A stretch of DNA of 64,000 bases from NCBI GenBank assembly GCA_963737445.1, contig CAVTSO010000001.1, positions 310,001 through 374,000 of the forward strand, written 5' to 3'. Of the stretch, positions 9,692 to 22,349 are shown piece after piece; position 1 is the stretch's first letter; every line of letters begins with the position of its first letter. The position numbers were made by a program, and so were the translations under genes. The notes under the pieces were generated by a model that did not search any database, was not told the origin of the DNA, and saw only the letters and a list, made by a program, of their open reading frames with translations. This DNA is from JAICYJ01 sp963737445. Its GTDB lineage: Bacteria > Actinomycetota > Thermoleophilia > Gaiellales > JAICJC01.

Positions 9692-9699
<8 letters not shown>
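8611..9699 (+). CDS. leuB: 3-isopropylmalate dehydrogenase
   Basis: 362 residues, decarboxylating NAD-dependent dehydrogenase of leucine synthesis. Motifs include GDGIGPEVM near residue 17, the catalytic tyrosine in GGLYFGKK, the lysine in VDKANVL, and the family signature ENLFGDILSDLAAAVGG, then EPVHGSAPDIAG. AGGAG lies upstream of the ATG. There is a 34-base gap after leuA, and the 3' end overlaps the ilvB GTG by eight bases. Confidence 0.95.
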
Positions 9700-11446
<1,747 letters not shown>

Positions 11447-11447
11447 C

Positions 11448-11960
11448 GTGAGCCACCACACCCTGTCCGTCCTGGTCGAGAACCGCCCCGGCGTGCTCAC
11501 GCGCTGCGCCGGGCTGTTCGCGCGGCGCGGGTTCAACATCGACTCGCTCGCGGTCGGGACCACGCAGGACCCGTCGCGCAGCCGCATCACGATCCGGATC
11601 GACTGCGAGCAGCACTCGGTCGACCAGGTGATCAAGCAGCTCTACAAGCTGGTGGACGTGCTCAAGGTGCAGGAGCTGGATGCGACCGCCGTCGAGCTGG
11701 AACTGTTGATGATCAAGGTCGCGAGCTCGCCCGACCGGCGGCCCGAGATCATCTCCCTGGCCGAGGTGTTCGAGGCCAAGGTCGTGGACGTGGGACCGGA
11801 GGCCGTGACATTCTCATGCGTGGCCGGCCCCGATAGGCTGCAGGCGCTGGAGCAGCTGCTCGAGCCCTACGGCATCAAGGAACTGGTGCGCACCGGACGG
11901 ATCGCCCTCGATCGCGACGGTGAGCTTGGCAAGCGCAGAAGGATGCGCGTCGTCGCATAA
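11448..11960 (+). CDS. ilvN: acetolactate synthase, small (regulatory) subunit
   Basis: 170 residues with the N-terminal ACT domain (LSVLVENRPGVLTRCAGLF at 5-23, then RRGFNIDSLAVG) and a C-terminal ALS_ss domain. It binds the large subunit and gives valine feedback inhibition. GAGGGGG lies before the GTG start. The gene sits one base after the ilvB stop and 13 bases before ilvC, the common ilvBNC order. Confidence 0.94.
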   Translation: MSHHTLSVLVENRPGVLTRCAGLFARRGFNIDSLAVGTTQDPSRSRITIRIDCEQHSVDQVIKQLYKLVDVLKVQELDATAVELELLMIKVASSPDRRPEIISLAEVFEAKVVDVGPEAVTFSCVAGPDRLQALEQLLEPYGIKELVRTGRIALDRDGELGKRRRMRVVA

Positions 11961-11973
11961 GGAGAGAAATCAC

Positions 11974-12986
<1,013 letters not shown>

Positions 12987-12990
<4 letters not shown>

Positions 12991-14399
12991 CCGAGCGCTA
13001 CCTGCGCGGTGTCGCGGAGCCACCGGGCGTCCTTCAGGCGGACTTCCAGCGGATCCGGGATGAGTTCAGCCTGCCGCGCGCGTTCCCCGACCCGGTGCTG
13101 GCCGAGGCAGAGCGGGCGGCCGCGACGGCCTGGCCGCGCGAGCGCCGGCTCGACCTGCGCGACCTGCCGTTCCTGACCATCGACCCGCCCGGCAGCATGG
13201 ACCTCGACCAGGCGATGCTACTCGAGCGCTCCGGCGACGGCTACACGGTGCTCTACGCGATCGCCGACGTGGCCGCGGTGGTGCCTGCGGGCGGCGCCGT
13301 CCAGCAGGAGGCCTGGCTGCGCGGCCAGACGGTCTACTGCCCGGACGAGCGGATCTCGCTCTACCCGCCCGCCATCGGCGAGGGCGCCGCCAGCCTGCTG
13401 CCCGACCAGGAGCGGCCGGTGCTGGTGTACGTGATCGAGCTCGACGGGCACGGTCGCCAGACAGCAGCGCGGCTCGACCGTGCCATCGTGCGCAGCCACC
13501 GGCGGCTGGCCTACGGCGAGGCCGAGGTGCCGTTGCTGGAGCAGATCGGCACGCTGCGCCTGGCGCTGGCCCGGGAGCGGGGATCGATCACGCTGAACGC
13601 CCCGGCCCAGACGGTGGTGCCCGATCCGTCCCGGAACTGCGGCTACCGGATCGAGCTCGAGCACCGCTCGCCGGACGAGGACTGGAACGCCGAGATATCA
13701 CTGCTGGCCGGCATGGCGGCGGCGGGCATCATGGTCTCGCGCGGGCTGGGGCTGCTGCGCACGATGGGCGGCGCCGACCCCTACCGGGTGAAGCAGCTGC
13801 AGACCGCCGCCAGAGGGCTGGGAGTGGACTGGCCCGAGGGCCGGCCGTTCGCGGAGTTCGTGACCTCGCTCGACCCGGCGTTGCCGCAGCAGGCGGCGCT
13901 GATCGAAGAGGCTCGCGACGCGATGGGGCATGCCGGCTACGCCTTCTTCGAGGGCGCCCCGCCGGAGGGCTCGGAGCACGCCGGCATCGCCGCCCGCTAC
14001 GCCCACACGACCGCGCCGCTGCGGCGGCTGGCCGACCGCTACGTGCTCGACCTGGTGGCCGGGGGCGGCGACGGCGAGGCACTCGCCAAGCTGCCCGAGG
14101 TGATGAGCGAGGCCGGCTCACGCGCCGCGCGGGTGGAGCGGGCGATCGTGGACGACGTCGAGACGCGGGTGCTCGAGCACCGCGTGGGCGAGCGGTTCAC
14201 CGCCGTCGTGCTCGAGAACGACCGCCACGGCACCGTGATCCGGATCGCCGACCCCCCGGTGCGGGCGCGCATGCACGCCGAGCCGGCCCCGACCCCGGGA
14301 GACATCATGGCCGTGCAGCTGACGCGCGCCGACCCGGTGTCACGCTCGCTCGAGTTCCACTCGGAGCGGCTCACAGGGCTGACGACGGTTCCCGGCTAG
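12987..14399 (+). CDS. RNB-domain ribonuclease (RNase II/R-like, catalytic domain only)
   Basis: 470 residues. The RNB 3'-5' exoribonuclease domain covers most of the protein; the active-site aspartates are in TIDPPGSMDLDQA near residues 65-77, and ARYAHTTAPLRRLADRY appears near 333-349. Cold-shock and S1 RNA-binding domains of full RNase II/R are absent, which makes this a compact actinobacterial-type form. GTG 12987 overlaps the ilvC stop (GTGA), so it is translated with the branched-chain operon. No metabolic reason is evident; co-expression may simply give constant supply. Confidence 0.85.
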
Positions 14400-14442
14400 A
14401 GCCTGTGGCCGAAACCTTGGGCGGATCTAGGGTGTTTACGCA

Positions 14443-15125
14443 TCAGAGGGCTGTTGTTTCTGAGGGAGTGGGTAGTCCACGAAGGAACTCGAAGCCGATG
14501 GCGAAGCTCCAAACCACCAACGCCAGGTAGGCCAAGCCCGCAACAGGGTCGGCGAGGACGCGCCAACAGGGGCCACCAACCCCTCCCACCAGCGCGACTA
14601 CCGCGAGCCAGCGACGAACCACCTGGCTGCGCCAGGCTACCCATCCCAGCAAGACGAATCCCAATCCGAGCAGGAGGTCACCAAAGGCATTGGTGTAGCC
14701 CTGCAGGTTCGCCCAAAACGCGCCCTCAAACGCGGCGTTTGCTGTATACGCCGCGCCCGCCGGGAGCTGCTTGAGGCATCCAGCGCGCCGATCGACAGCA
14801 CGATCCCCATGGCGGTAACTACCAGGCCGGCAGCGACCGCGGCCACCGCTCCGACGCTGACCAGCTCCGACTCGGCCTCGAACAGTCGCGGCAACACAGC
14901 CAGGAAGACAACGGCAGATGCTGTGAACGCGCCGGCTGTCAGGACGAGGAGGACGTACACCGTTTGGTGCGCCTTGAAGGCGGCTACCTCGTGGTATGAC
15001 GCGGGGGAGGGGAGGGCACTTACGACGCCGATGTGGGCCAGGATCAGGATTCCGGTCAGCACCGCGATCACGCCATACACCGCGCGACTCCGGGTCTCGC
15101 GGTGAACATCATCCGTAGAAGCCAT
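14443..15125 (-). CDS. multi-pass membrane protein of unknown function (one frameshift)
   Basis: Begins at ATG 15125 behind a GGAGGG ribosome binding site. The first part (to about 14770) has four hydrophobic segments. The reading then continues one frame over in KQLPAGAAYTAN and on to LGLGFVLLGWVAWRSQVV and further hydrophobic helices ending at 14443. The two halves join naturally if one extra base near 14770 is removed, giving about 227 residues and five or six helices. It resembles DUF4386-type integral membrane proteins in layout, but I cannot assign a family firmly. The single indel is probably a sequence error. Confidence 0.6.
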
Positions 15126-15401
15126 GGAACCCTCCAAGTAGTGTGATGCTCGGGTCCACTGTTTGGGCGGCCCTCGCTGCATGGATGGGATTCGAGCGTT
15201 GGTGCGCGTCGGCGCGATGTATACGCCATCTGGCGGCGGATTCCTGCCCGGAGAGGGTCCTGACATCGCCCCGATTCCGGGGAGGAAACGTGTCTCACGG
15301 GTCGAGGGCCGGGTCGGCCGCTGACCCGCGTCGTCTGCCGCCTTTGCCGGGGCCCGGGTAGGATAGGTCGGGTGTCGGTCGGTACCTAGGAGGAGGGCAC
15401 G
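15126..15401. other. divergent intergenic region (276 bases)
   Basis: Lies between the membrane protein (minus) and the S53 peptidase (plus). It holds both ribosome binding sites (GGAGGG on the minus strand just above 15125; AGGAGG at 15388-15393 on the plus strand) and presumably both promoters. A GGGTC/GACCC inverted pair is visible near 15299-15328. No ORF with gene-like composition was seen. Confidence 0.5.
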
Positions 15402-16675
15402 ATGAGACGTAGCGCTGGCATGGCCGCGTTCGGGCTGCTCGCGACGATCGGCTCGACGGTGCGAGCGCGCCGGACAGCGCTGGCCGGCGGGCCAGATGCG
15501 CGCCTGCACCACCGGGCAGTTGCGGTGCGGCGCGATCGTGGTCACGCGCGGGGGCAGGGTGCTGCGCGCGGCGACACCGGCAGCGCTTCCCGCCGGCCTC
15601 GGCCCGGCCGACTACCACACGGCCTACGACCTGCCGACCAACGCCGCGAAGGTGCAGACCGTGGCGATCGTGGACGCCTACGACGACGCCACCATCTACA
15701 ACGACCTGACCACGTACTCGACGACGTTCGGGATCCCGGTGCTGCCCAAGTGCGGTAGCGCGGTGACGGGAGCCTGCTTCAAGAAGACGAACCTGGGCGC
15801 TGCGGTGGGGTCGGCGGTGGCACCGGCTGGGACATCGAGATCGCGCTCGACGTCGAGACCGTGCACGCGATCTGCCAGAACTGCAAGATCGTGCTGGTGG
15901 AGGCCAAGAACGCCGCTGTCGGAACCTCGCGGCCGCGGAGAACACGGCGGCGCGGCGCATCGGTGGTCTCGAACAGCTCCGCCCTGCGGAGCGGACGGCA
16001 GTGATCGGGAACCTGTCGGACGCCGCCTTCAACGATCCCGAGAAGGCGATCGTGGTGTCCGCCGGCGACGACGGCTCGGGGTCGGCTCCCGGCCCGCTAA
16101 CACGTGATCGCCGTCGGCGGCCGGGGCTGACCCTGAACGCCCGGGTGGCTACGGCAGCGAGCGCGCATGGGGGCCGGACACCACGCATGCTTGGGGCACC
16201 AACTCCGGCTGCGCTTCGGCGGCGGTCGGCCACAGCCTGGGGGTGTCCCCCCTGTTCCCCGAGCGGGCGCAAGCCGTTCCAGACCGCCGCGGCCGGATGG
16301 GCGAGCACCCACTGCGGGAAAGCTCCGCGGCGACAACGACGTCGCGGCCGACGCCGACCCGAACAGCGGCTCGGCGATCTACGCCGGCTCGAAGGGCGCG
16401 TTCATCCAGGTCGGGGGCACCAGCTGGCGGCACCGCTGATCGCCGCAGTCTTCGCGCTGAAGGGGAACGCGACCACCACCAACTACCCGGCATCCCTGCT
16501 CGACGCGAAGCTGGGCACGTCGTCATTCCACGAGGTCAAGACCGGCACGGACGATGCCGGCAACTGGCCGCTGGCCTGCCCCGCAGGCGACGACCCAGTG
16601 CATCGCCAAGTCCGGATACGACCGGCCCACGGGCGTGGGCACGCCGAAGGGCTTGGGCGGCTTCAGACGACCTGA
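15402..16675 (+). CDS. S53-family (sedolisin/kumamolisin-type) serine-carboxyl peptidase, interrupted by several indels
   Basis: Fragments in three frames join into one secreted acid peptidase. A hydrophobic N-terminus looks like a signal peptide. Then come ADYHTAYDLPTNAAKVQTVAIVDAYDD (in pieces), the S53 Glu/Asp active-site stretch WDIEIALDVETVHAI, VVSAGDDGSGS, the catalytic-serine region VGGTSW followed by APLIAAVFALKG, and the closing SGYDRPTGVGTPKGLGGF. Each piece is well conserved, and at least five single-base indels separate them, which suggests sequence error rather than an old pseudogene. AGGAGG precedes the ATG. Such enzymes degrade proteins outside the cell at low pH. Confidence 0.75.
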
Positions 16676-16730
16676 GCAGGGACGCGCCGCTGGTCAGCAC
16701 CGGGTCCGACGGACGCCGCCCGATGCCGGG

Positions 16731-17141
16731 CTACAGCTCGAAGCGCGCGGCCTCGGCCAGCTCCATGTAGGCGTCCAGCTCGTCGGGCTTGGTGCGCTCG
16801 ATCCCGTTCAGGGTGATCTGCAGCTGCAGGCCCAGCACGCGGCAGGGCATGTCGCTGGGGCATCCCGGCACGGCCAGGGTGAACTCCACGAGGTCGCGGC
16901 CGCTGTCCTCCCCCACCACCCGGTACGTCCAGCGCAGCTTGCCGTCGCGGCTTGCGACCTGCCAGCCGAAGACCAGCAGCCGCTCGCCGGCTCGCTCCGC
17001 GTCGGTCACCGGCGAGTCGATGAGGCCGCGGATAATGCGGGTGACGGTGCCGTCTCCTGCCGCATTCCCCCTGTGTGCCTCGATCAGAGCGGGGAGCAGA
17101 AGCGGGCCATGTGCGTGAATCGGTTCGTTGTCCTGTGCCAT
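16731..17141 (-). CDS. hypothetical protein, 136 residues
   Basis: An intact ORF between the S53 peptidase and a divergent alpha/beta hydrolase. It has no signal peptide or membrane segment. The middle (residues 55-115) alternates charged and hydrophobic residues in a pattern suggestive of beta strands (LLVFGWQVASRDGKLRWTYR; FTLAVPGCPSDMP). Two cysteines occur in PGCPSDMPC. I do not recognise the family. The ATG at 17141 has no obvious ribosome binding site, and the GC-rich third-position use looks genuine. Confidence 0.6.
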   Translation of the reverse strand: MAQDNEPIHAHGPLLLPALIEAHRGNAAGDGTVTRIIRGLIDSPVTDAERAGERLLVFGWQVASRDGKLRWTYRVVGEDSGRDLVEFTLAVPGCPSDMPCRVLGLQLQITLNGIERTKPDELDAYMELAEAARFEL

Positions 17142-17265
17142 CGGAGTCGTTCACCAAGAAGGGTGCACAACCACCGTACGCACGAAGCCGCGGTTTGACC
17201 ACCCCCTTGAAGGTGGAATCGAACCAATCTGCCGCGAGCGACGAATCGGTAGCATCGCAACGGCC

Positions 17266-17964
17266 GTGACGACAATCGATGGCGCGTCTCCCGCGCTCGT
17301 GACCCTGTCCCCTCGTGGCCCGGTGCGCGGGGTTGCCCTGCTCGCGCACGGCGGCCGCAGCACCAGCACCCGCCGGCCATCGCCGGTCAACGCAGCGGCG
17401 CTGCGCATGTACCCGTTCCTGCTCGACCTGCACCGGGTCGGCCGCGACTCCGGCCTGGCCGCGCTCCAGCTCCGGTACCGCGTGCGTGGCTATAACGATG
17501 GCGATCCCGTTGCCGACGTGGAGTGGGCGTTGTCCGAGATCACGCGCCGCCACGGCGACGTCCCGGTCTGCATGGTCGGCCATTCGATGGGCGCACGCAG
17601 CGCGCTTCGCTGCGCCGGGCACGAGAGCGTGCGCGCCGTGGTGGCGCTGGCGCCCTGGCTGCCGCCCGGCGAGCCCACCGCCCAGCTGGCCGGGCGCACG
17701 GTCGTGATGGCGCACGGCACCCGCGACCGCACGACCAGCCCCGCCCGCTCGCTGGCCTACGCGCTCGCAGCGCGCGAGGTCTGCGACCGGCTCTGCCGGT
17801 TCGAGGTGGCCGGTGCGCGCCACGCCATGCTGGAGCGCGGCCGCACCTGGCAGGGCCTGGTGCGGCGCGTGGTACCGGCCGCGCTCGAGCTGCGGCCCTG
17901 GGACGAGCGCCTGCTGGAGGCGTTCGCGCTGCCCTCGCCGGCCGGCTGCCGGGTGCCGCTGTGA
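17266..17964 (+). CDS. alpha/beta hydrolase
   Basis: 232 residues with an oxyanion-side LLAHGGRS near residue 28, the nucleophile elbow GHSMGARSA (about residue 105), an aspartate in HGTRDRTTSP and the final histidine in GARHAML. This is the order of a dienelactone-hydrolase/esterase-type catalytic triad. The GTG at 17266 was preferred over upstream options because the protein then begins just before the first beta strand; a TAGCAT hexamer lies ten bases upstream. The substrate is unknown. It precedes a small membrane protein and the lipid-modification cluster, so action on lipid esters is conceivable. Confidence 0.75.
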   Translation: MTTIDGASPALVTLSPRGPVRGVALLAHGGRSTSTRRPSPVNAAALRMYPFLLDLHRVGRDSGLAALQLRYRVRGYNDGDPVADVEWALSEITRRHGDVPVCMVGHSMGARSALRCAGHESVRAVVALAPWLPPGEPTAQLAGRTVVMAHGTRDRTTSPARSLAYALAAREVCDRLCRFEVAGARHAMLERGRTWQGLVRRVVPAALELRPWDERLLEAFALPSPAGCRVPL

Positions 17965-18324
17965 ACTGGTTCCAAGCATCGTCGGCCTGCTGACAGCGCT
18001 CTACGGCGTGTCTGCGGTGCTGAAGCCCGGCGTCATCGCCCGCCATGGCGAGCTGGCTTCGCCGTCCGATCGCCGCTCGGCCGTGGCGCTGCTGTCGGCC
18101 ACCGTCGGCATCCGCGACCTCGTCTCGGGCATCGCCATCGTGCTGGCTCCGGCCGGCGGCGTGCTGCTGGCAGCGCTGGCGAGCACGCGTCGCGTTCGAC
18201 GCCGGTGACGCCGCCGCATTCGGGCGGCTGCTGCCCACGCGCTCCGCCCGCCGGAAGGTGGCCGGCGTCGCGCTCGGCTGGGGTGCGGTCTCGGCGCTTG
18301 GCCATGTTCGGGGCGGGCGGCTGA
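17961..18324 (+). CDS. small membrane protein, about 115 residues (frameshifted)
   Basis: After a GTG overlapping the hydrolase stop, the recognisable protein reads SIVGLLTALYGVSAVLKPG, then SAVALLSATVGIRDLVSGIAIVLAPAGGVLLAAL and, in another frame, VAFDAGDAAAFGRLLP. It has two or three hydrophobic helices, similar in outline to DUF4267-type proteins. At least two indels interrupt it, near 17972 and 18185. The original stop was probably the TGA at 18322-18324, overlapping the ATG of the next gene. It looks like the first part of the lipid-modification operon. Confidence 0.45.
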
Positions 18325-19595
18325 TGCGGGTCGCGGTGATCGGCAGCGGCGTGTCCGGCCTGACCGCCGCCTACGTGATCTCACGCCGCCACGAGGTGAC
18401 GCTGTACGAGCGGCGACCGCGCTTCGGCGGCCACGCCAACACGCGTGGCCGTGCAGGGAGCGCGACGGCCGGGTCGGCCTGGACACCGGCTTCATCGTCC
18501 ACAACGAGCGCACCTACCCGCACCTGCTGCGGCTGTTCGGCGAGCTCGGTGTCGCCACCCAGGACCAGCGACATGTCGTTCGGCGTGCGCTGCGAGCAGC
18601 TGCGGCCTCGAATACGCGGGCGCCCGCGGCCTGGCCGGCGTGGCCGCGCGGCCGTCGCGGCTGCTGCGGCCGCGAGTACCTGCGGATGCTGGCCGAGGTC
18701 ACGCCGCTTCCACAGCCAGCGCCCGGCAGCTGCTGCGGGACACGACGACCGACCGCATGACGCTGGGCGAGTTCCTCGAGCGAGGGCCGCTACTCGCAGT
18801 ACTTCCACGACCACTTCCTGCTGCCGCTGACCGGCGCCGTGTGGTCATGCGGCGCCGGGCCGGATCCGCGAGTTCCCGGCCCGCTACCTGGTGCGCTTCT
18901 TCGCCAATCACGGCATGCTGACGGTAAGGCATGCGCCCGTCTGGAAGACGGTCACGCGGCGGCAGCGGCGTGTACGTGCGAGCGGTGGTGGGCGCTCTCC
19001 GCGACGCCGTGACCGATACCGCGGTGGTCGCGGTCGAGCGCGATGCCGAGCGGCGTCACCGTCACCGACGCGGGCGGCCGCGGCGCGCCGCTTCGACCGG
19101 GTCGTGGTCGCCACCCATCCCGACCAGGCGCTGCGTCTGCTGGCCGATCCGACGCCGTCGAGAGCTGCGCGTGCTGTCCAGCTTCGACTACGCTAGCAAC
19201 GAGACCGTGCTGCACACCGACGGCGTCGCTGCTGCCGCAGGCCGAGCGGCGCGCGCGCGTCGTGGAACTACCTGCTCGAGCGCGCTGCTCGACGACCGCG
19301 ACCGATGGTCGGCGTCACCTACCACCTCAACCGCCTGCAGGCGCTGGACGAGCGAGCTACTGCGTTACGCTGAACCAGACCGGCCGCACGCGCCGGGCTC
19401 CGAGATATCGCGGATGTGTACGAGCATCCCATGTACACGCTCGACTCGCTCGCAGGCACAGCGGCCGGCTGCCCACGCTGCTCGCGGCGTCGCACAACAC
19501 CGCGTTCTGCGGCGCCTACCACGGCTGGGGATTCCACGAGGACGGCTGCCGTGTCGGGCGTGCGCGCGGCGCTGGCGCTGGGGTGCAGCTGGTGA
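18324..19595 (+). CDS. FAD-dependent oxidoreductase (amine-oxidase/desaturase-like), interrupted by many indels
   Basis: Starts with a dinucleotide-binding fold (VAVIGSGVSGLTAAYVISRR, residues 3-22), then FGGHANT, LDTGFIVHNERTYPHLLRLF, MTLGEFLERG, FHDHFLLPLTGAVWS and VVVATHPDQALRLLADP. The run ends HNTAFCGAYHGWGFHEDGC and a TGA at 19593-19595. This is the FAD/NAD-binding protein regularly found beside DUF1365 and cyclopropane-synthase-type methyltransferases. Roughly one single-base insertion occurs every 30-100 bases, yet all pieces stay in register with the family once corrected, so the frame breaks look artefactual. Its predicted role is oxidation or desaturation of a membrane fatty acyl chain. 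Confidence 0.72.
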
Positions 19596-20342
19596 GCGGC
19601 ACCTCGCTCTACGAGGGCACAGGTCGATGCACACGCGGCCGCCGGGCGCGCGAGCGCCGCTACCTGTTCCGCTACGGCGTCTACCTGTGGCTGATCGACC
19701 TCGGACGCACCGCCGCGGCTGCCGCGGCTGCTGCGCGCCGCTGGGCACGCGTGCGGCAGCCGCGATCACCTCGGCGACCCCGACGCGCTCGATCCGCGCA
19801 GAACATCGACGGGTTCCTGGCCGAGCGCGGGGTCGATCTGGACGGCGGGCGGGTGCTGCTGCTGACCAACGCCGCGCTCGTTGGGGTACGTCTTCAACCC
19901 GCTGTCGGTGTACTGGTGCCACGACCGGACGGCGAACTGCGCTGCATCGTTGCCGAGGTGCACAACACCTACGGCCAGCGCCACTGCTACCTGCTGGAGC
20001 CGGGCGACGCACGGGCCGCGTCGAGACCGACAAGGAGTTCTACGTGTCGCCGTTCCTGACGGTGGACGGCCGCTACCGGATGAGCTTGCTCGCCACCGGA
20101 CGAGCGGCTGTCGATCCAGATGGAGCTGATCCAGGACGGGGCGACGGGTGTTCCAGGCGTCGCTGACGGCGCCGGCGACAGGCCGCTGTCGACCGCGCAG
20201 CTGCTGCGCATGGCCGCGCGCTAGCCGCTGATGGCCGCCCGCGTGACGGCTCTGATCCACTACAACGGCGTGAAGCTGTGGCTGCGCGGCGTGCCGCGGG
20301 TGCGCCGTCCCGACCGCACGCCTCCAGGGGGGCGTGGGATGA
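19592..20342 (+). CDS. DUF1365 family protein (frameshifted)
   Basis: GTG 19592 overlaps the preceding TGA. The fragments read SGTSLYEG, RYGVYLWLIDL, NIDGFLAERGVDL, the DUF1365 hallmark GYVFNPLSVYWCHD, AEVHNTYGQRHCYLL, then ETDKEFYVSPFLTVDGRYRM and the tail TALIHYNGVKLWLRGVP, ending at TGA 20340-20342. DUF1365 proteins have no settled biochemical activity, but almost always sit between an FAD oxidoreductase and a cyclopropane-fatty-acid-synthase-like methyltransferase, as here. Several single-base indels interrupt it. Confidence 0.72.
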
Positions 20343-21539
20343 CCGCTCGAGATCCCGCCGCCGCCGCGCCGACCGGCCCGCGCCCGGATCGCCCGCGCCC
20401 TGTTCGAGCGCGCGCGTGTCGGGGCTGGAGCGGCTGGAGGTGATCGCACCCGGACGGGCGGCCGCTGCGCCGGCAGCCGGGCGCGCCGCGCATGGAGATC
20501 CGGTCGGACGCCTTCTTCCACCGCCTGGCCGCCTCCGGCAAGATCGGCTTCGGCGAGGCCTACGTGGCCGCCGAATGGGCGGCCGACGACCTGGTCGGGG
20601 TGCTGTCGGCGTTCGCCGAGCGCGCTGTCGCACCTGGTGCCGCGGCCGCTGCAGCGGCTGCGGCGCATCTACGAGCCGCTGCAGCCGCGCATGGAGCGGA
20701 ACACGCCCGCGGGCGCCCGGGCCAACATCGCCCGCCACTACGACCTGTCGAACGATCTGTTCGCCGCCTTCCTGGACGAGACCATGACCTACTCCTGCGC
20801 CGTGTTCGAGCCGGGCGACTCGCTGGCCGACGCGCAGCGGCGCAAGTACGACGCCATGTGCGACCTGGCCGGCGTCGGCGCGCGGCGAACATCATGCTCG
20901 AGATCGGCACCGGCTGGGGCGGCATGGCCATGCACGCGGCCGCCACCCGCGGCTGCCGGGTCACGTCGATCACCATCTCCCGCGAGCAGCAGCAGCTGGC
21001 CGAGCAGCGCGTCGCGCGCGGCCGGGCTGGAGCGCCAGGTCGAGATCCTGTGCTGCGACTACCGCCATCTGTACGGGCGCTTCGACAAGATCGTCTCGAT
21101 CGAGATGTTCGAGGCGGTGGGCGAGGAGTACTGGCCCGAGTACTTCGCCGTCTGCGACCGGCTGCTGGCCCCCGGCGGGCGGATGGCGCTGCAGACGATC
21201 ACGATGCCCGACGACCGCTACCGGGCGTCGCGCCGGAGCTACACGTGGGTGCACAAGTACATCTTCCCGGGCGGCCTGATCCCGTCGGAGCGGGCGATCG
21301 CCGCGGGCGCTCGAGCGCGGCTCGCGGCTGCGGGTGTCGTCGGCCACCGAGATCGGCCACCACTACCCCGCCACGCTGCGGGCCTGGCGCGAGCGGTTCC
21401 TGGCCCGCTTCGAGGAGGTGCGCGGCCTCGGCTTCGACGACACGTTCCGCCGCACCTGGGAGTTCTACCTGGCCTACTGCGAGGCGGCTTCCGGCACGGC
21501 GCGATCGGCGACGTCCAGCTGGTGCTGGAGCGTCCGTGA
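20339..21539 (+). CDS. cyclopropane-fatty-acyl-phospholipid-synthase-type SAM methyltransferase (frameshifted)
   Basis: The core is easily read: EIRSDAFFHRLAASGKIGFGEAY, RHYDLSNDLFAAFLDETMTYSC, the SAM site LEIGTGWGGMAMHAA, TSITISREQQQLAEQR, IEMFEAVGEEYWPEYF, and MALQTITMPDDRY, then YIFPGGLIPS, each typical of CFA synthases. It transfers a methyl(ene) group from SAM to an unsaturated phospholipid acyl chain. The ATG overlaps the DUF1365 stop. Indels fall near 20440, 20630, 20880, 21020, 21306 and 21490. With the FAD oxidoreductase and SDR, it may make methyl-branched, cyclopropane or furan fatty acids rather than plain cyclopropane ones. Confidence 0.78.
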
Positions 21540-22319
21540 ACCTGGGCGGCAGCCGCGTCTGGATCACCGGCGCGTCCGAGCGGCATCGGCGAGGCGCTGG
21601 CGGCCGAGCTGGCCGAGCGCGGCGCACGCGTCGCGATGAGCGCCCGAGCGCGCCGAGAAGCTCGAGGCAGCAGGCGCCGAGCTCGGCCACGGGCTGGTGC
21701 CGGCGCCGCTCGACGTCACCGACCGCGACGGCGATGCTGGCGGCGGCCGCGACAGATCGAGGACGAGCTGGGCGGCGATCGAGATCGTCGATCCTGAACG
21801 CGGCGTTCGTGGCGGCCAGGATGGACGTGACCGCTTGGGATCGCGCGACGTCTGTCCGCCGGCACTTCGACGTGAACGTGATGGGGATGGTGCTACGGGA
21901 TCGAGGCGGTGCTGCCGGGCATGCGCCGGCGCGCGGTCGGGCAGCGATCGTGGGCATGGCGAGCGTGGCCGGCTACCGCGGCTTCCCGTCGTCGGAGGGC
22001 TACGGCCCCACCAAGGCGGCGCTGATCAACATGCTGGAGTCGCTGCGCATCGACCTGCTGCCGCTCGGCATCGCGGTGATCACGGTCTGCCCCGGATTCG
22101 TGCGCACCGCTCTGACCGCCGGCAACACGCTTCCGCATGCCGTGCATGCTCGAGCCCGACGACGCCGCCCGGCGGATCGCCGACGGGCTCGACAGGGGCA
22201 AGGCCGAGATCGTGTTCCCGTGGCAGATGATGCTGGGCATGAAGGCGGTGCGGCTGGTGCCGGTGCGACCCTGGAGCGAGATCATGTCCCGCCAGGCAAC
22301 GACCCGGCATCTGCGCTAG
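21536..22319 (+). CDS. short-chain dehydrogenase/reductase (frameshifted)
   Basis: GTG 21536 overlaps the methyltransferase stop. Visible SDR parts are VWITGASSGIGEALAAELAERG (after removing one extra G at 21578), the NAA strand near 21797, HFDVNVMGMV, and the catalytic YGPTKAAL, with VCPGFVRTALT after it. A hydrophobic C-terminal stretch (FPWQMMLGMKAVRLVPVRPW) resembles membrane-associated SDRs. It is the last gene of the FAD-DUF1365-CFA cluster. About six indels interrupt it, with otherwise intact codons. Confidence 0.72.
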
Positions 22320-22337
22320 CGGCCGGCACGGCCGCTC

Positions 22338-22343
22338 TAGACT
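22338..22343 (+). promoter_or_regulatory. -10-like box of leuC
   Basis: TAGACT ends six bases before the leuC ATG at 22350, with no Shine-Dalgarno sequence between. The same hexamer at the same distance occurs before rnhA (55502). It implies a separate leaderless leuCD transcript. Confidence 0.6.
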
Positions 22344-22349
22344 GCAGGC

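Noticed and set aside
17210..17232. tRNA-like T-loop (GGTTCGATTCC) on the minus strand
   Set aside because: No matching T-stem, anticodon arm or acceptor could be built around it.
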